From contig OZ024807.1 of assembly GCA_964017045.1 (NCBI GenBank), forward strand, positions 13,029,241 to 13,093,240: a DNA stretch of 64,000 nt, given 5' to 3'. Each line of letters begins with the position of its first letter. Positions within the stretch are counted from its first letter, which is position 1. The stretch comes from Omphiscola glabra. Its lineage: Eukaryota; Mollusca; Gastropoda; Lymnaeidae. The notes under the pieces are model-generated. The model saw only the letters and a program-made list of their open reading frames with translations, was not told where the DNA came from and ran no database searches. Of the stretch, positions 62,921 to 64,000 are shown one piece after another. Both the position numbers and the translations under genes were made by a program.

Positions 62921-64000
62921 TTAGATGGGTGGTCCGTGTATTAGACTGGTGGCCCGTGCATTAAATTGTCGGCCCGTGTATAAGATGGTGGCCCGTGTAT
63001 TAGATTGGTGGCCCGTGTATTAAATTGTCGGCCCGTGTATAAGATGGTGGCCCGTGTATTAGATTGGTGGCCCGTGTATTAGATTAGTGGCCCGTGTATT
63101 AGATGGGTGGCCCGTGTATTAGATGGGTGGCCCGTGTATTAGATGGGTGGCCCGTGTATTAAATGGGTGGCCTGTGTATTAGATGAGTGGCCCTTGTATT
63201 AGATGGGTGGCCCGTGTATTAGATTGGTGGCCCGTGTATTAGATTGGTGGCCCGTGTATTAGATGGGTGGCCTGTGTATTAGATGAGTGGCCCTTGTATT
63301 AGATGGGTGGCCCGTGAATTAAATTGTCGACCCGTGTATAAGATGGTGGCCCGTGTATTAGATTGGTGGCCCGTGTATTAGATTAGTGGCCCGTGTATTA
63401 GATGGGTGACCCGTGTATTAGATAGGTGGCCCGTGTATTAGATTGGTGGCCCGTGTATTAGATAGGTGGCCCGTGTATTAGATGGGTGGCCCGTGTATTA
63501 GATGGGTGGCCCGTGTATTAGATAGGTGGCCCGTGTATTAGATATGTGGTCCGTGTATTAGATGGGTGGCCCGTGTATTATATGGGTGGCCCGTGTATTA
63601 TATGGGTGGCCCGTGTATTAGATGGGTGTCCCGTGTATTAGATGGGTGGCCCGTGTATTATAGGTGGCCCGTGTATTAGATAGGTGGCCCGTGTATTAGA
63701 TGGGTGGCCCGTGTATTATATTGGTGGCCCGTGTATTATATGGGTGACCCGTGTATTATATGGGTGACCCGTGTATTAGATTAGTGGGCCGTGTATTATA
63801 TATGGGTGGCCCGTGTATTAGATGGGTGGCCCGTGTATTAGATGGGTGGCCCGTGTATTAGATTGGTGGCCCGTGTATTAGATGGGTGGTCCGTGTATTA
63901 GATGGGTGGCCCGTGTATTATATGGGTGGCCCGTGTATTATATGGGTGGCCCGTGTATTAGATGGGTGTCCCGTGTATTAGATGGGTGGCCCGTGTATTA
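62921..64000. repeat. 21-bp minisatellite, about 51 copies, continues past the edge
   Basis: Core ggtggcccgtgtattagatg. It lies upstream of the TspC penultimate exon, within its intron. Confidence 0.96.

Overview
The window is eukaryotic and animal-like. Coding sequence is split into short exons with GT-AG introns, transposon relics are frequent, and long bacterial-type ORFs are absent. A gastropod or other lophotrochozoan is my guess, based only on the mix of hAT-type MITEs, LINE tails and very dense minisatellites; the species cannot be read from the sequence. Nearly all of the longer ORFs are tandem repeats read in several frames and are not genes. By rough addition, tandem arrays (about 48, units 9-115 bp) fill about one third of the window.

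The recognisable genes are a cluster of tetraspanin-like membrane proteins, assembled here exon by exon. TspA (minus strand, ten coding exons, 38421 down to 27716, 384 aa) and TspB (plus strand, nine coding exons, 45580 to 57427, 345 aa) are divergently oriented paralogues. They share intron positions and phases from TM1 to TM4. Both have four membrane segments and a large extracellular loop with CCG, IPPACC, a single C, then GC. The last two exons of a third paralogue, TspC, lie on the minus strand at 62700-62623 and 61896-61828; its other exons are beyond the right edge. The 7.2 kb between the TspA and TspB starts holds a 42-bp array, a 27-bp array, a GC-rich block and three LINE fragments.

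The left 27 kb has no complete gene I can assign. It consists mostly of minisatellites and MITEs, plus a few candidate plus-strand exons (11627-11681, 13546-13573, 16065-16115, 19511 onward) and one possible minus-strand exon near 0.9-1.0 kb. These belong to one or more unrecognised genes.

The most unusual signal is a relation between the minisatellites and the splice sites. At nine of about 37 tetraspanin splice junctions, and at three candidate exons on the left, the tandem repeat or local duplication is a copy of the exon-intron junction itself: a few exonic bases plus the GT donor, or the AG acceptor plus the first exonic bases. This places up to about 25 donor copies in one intron (about 80 beside one candidate exon). 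The donor after the exon carrying the loop's GC motif is amplified in all three paralogues, with different units of 41, 31 and 34 bp.

Other features are short hAT-like MITEs with matching 8-bp target duplications, two palindromic elements with 3-bp duplications, a minisatellite inside a MITE, and a minisatellite split by a retroelement that itself carries a MITE.
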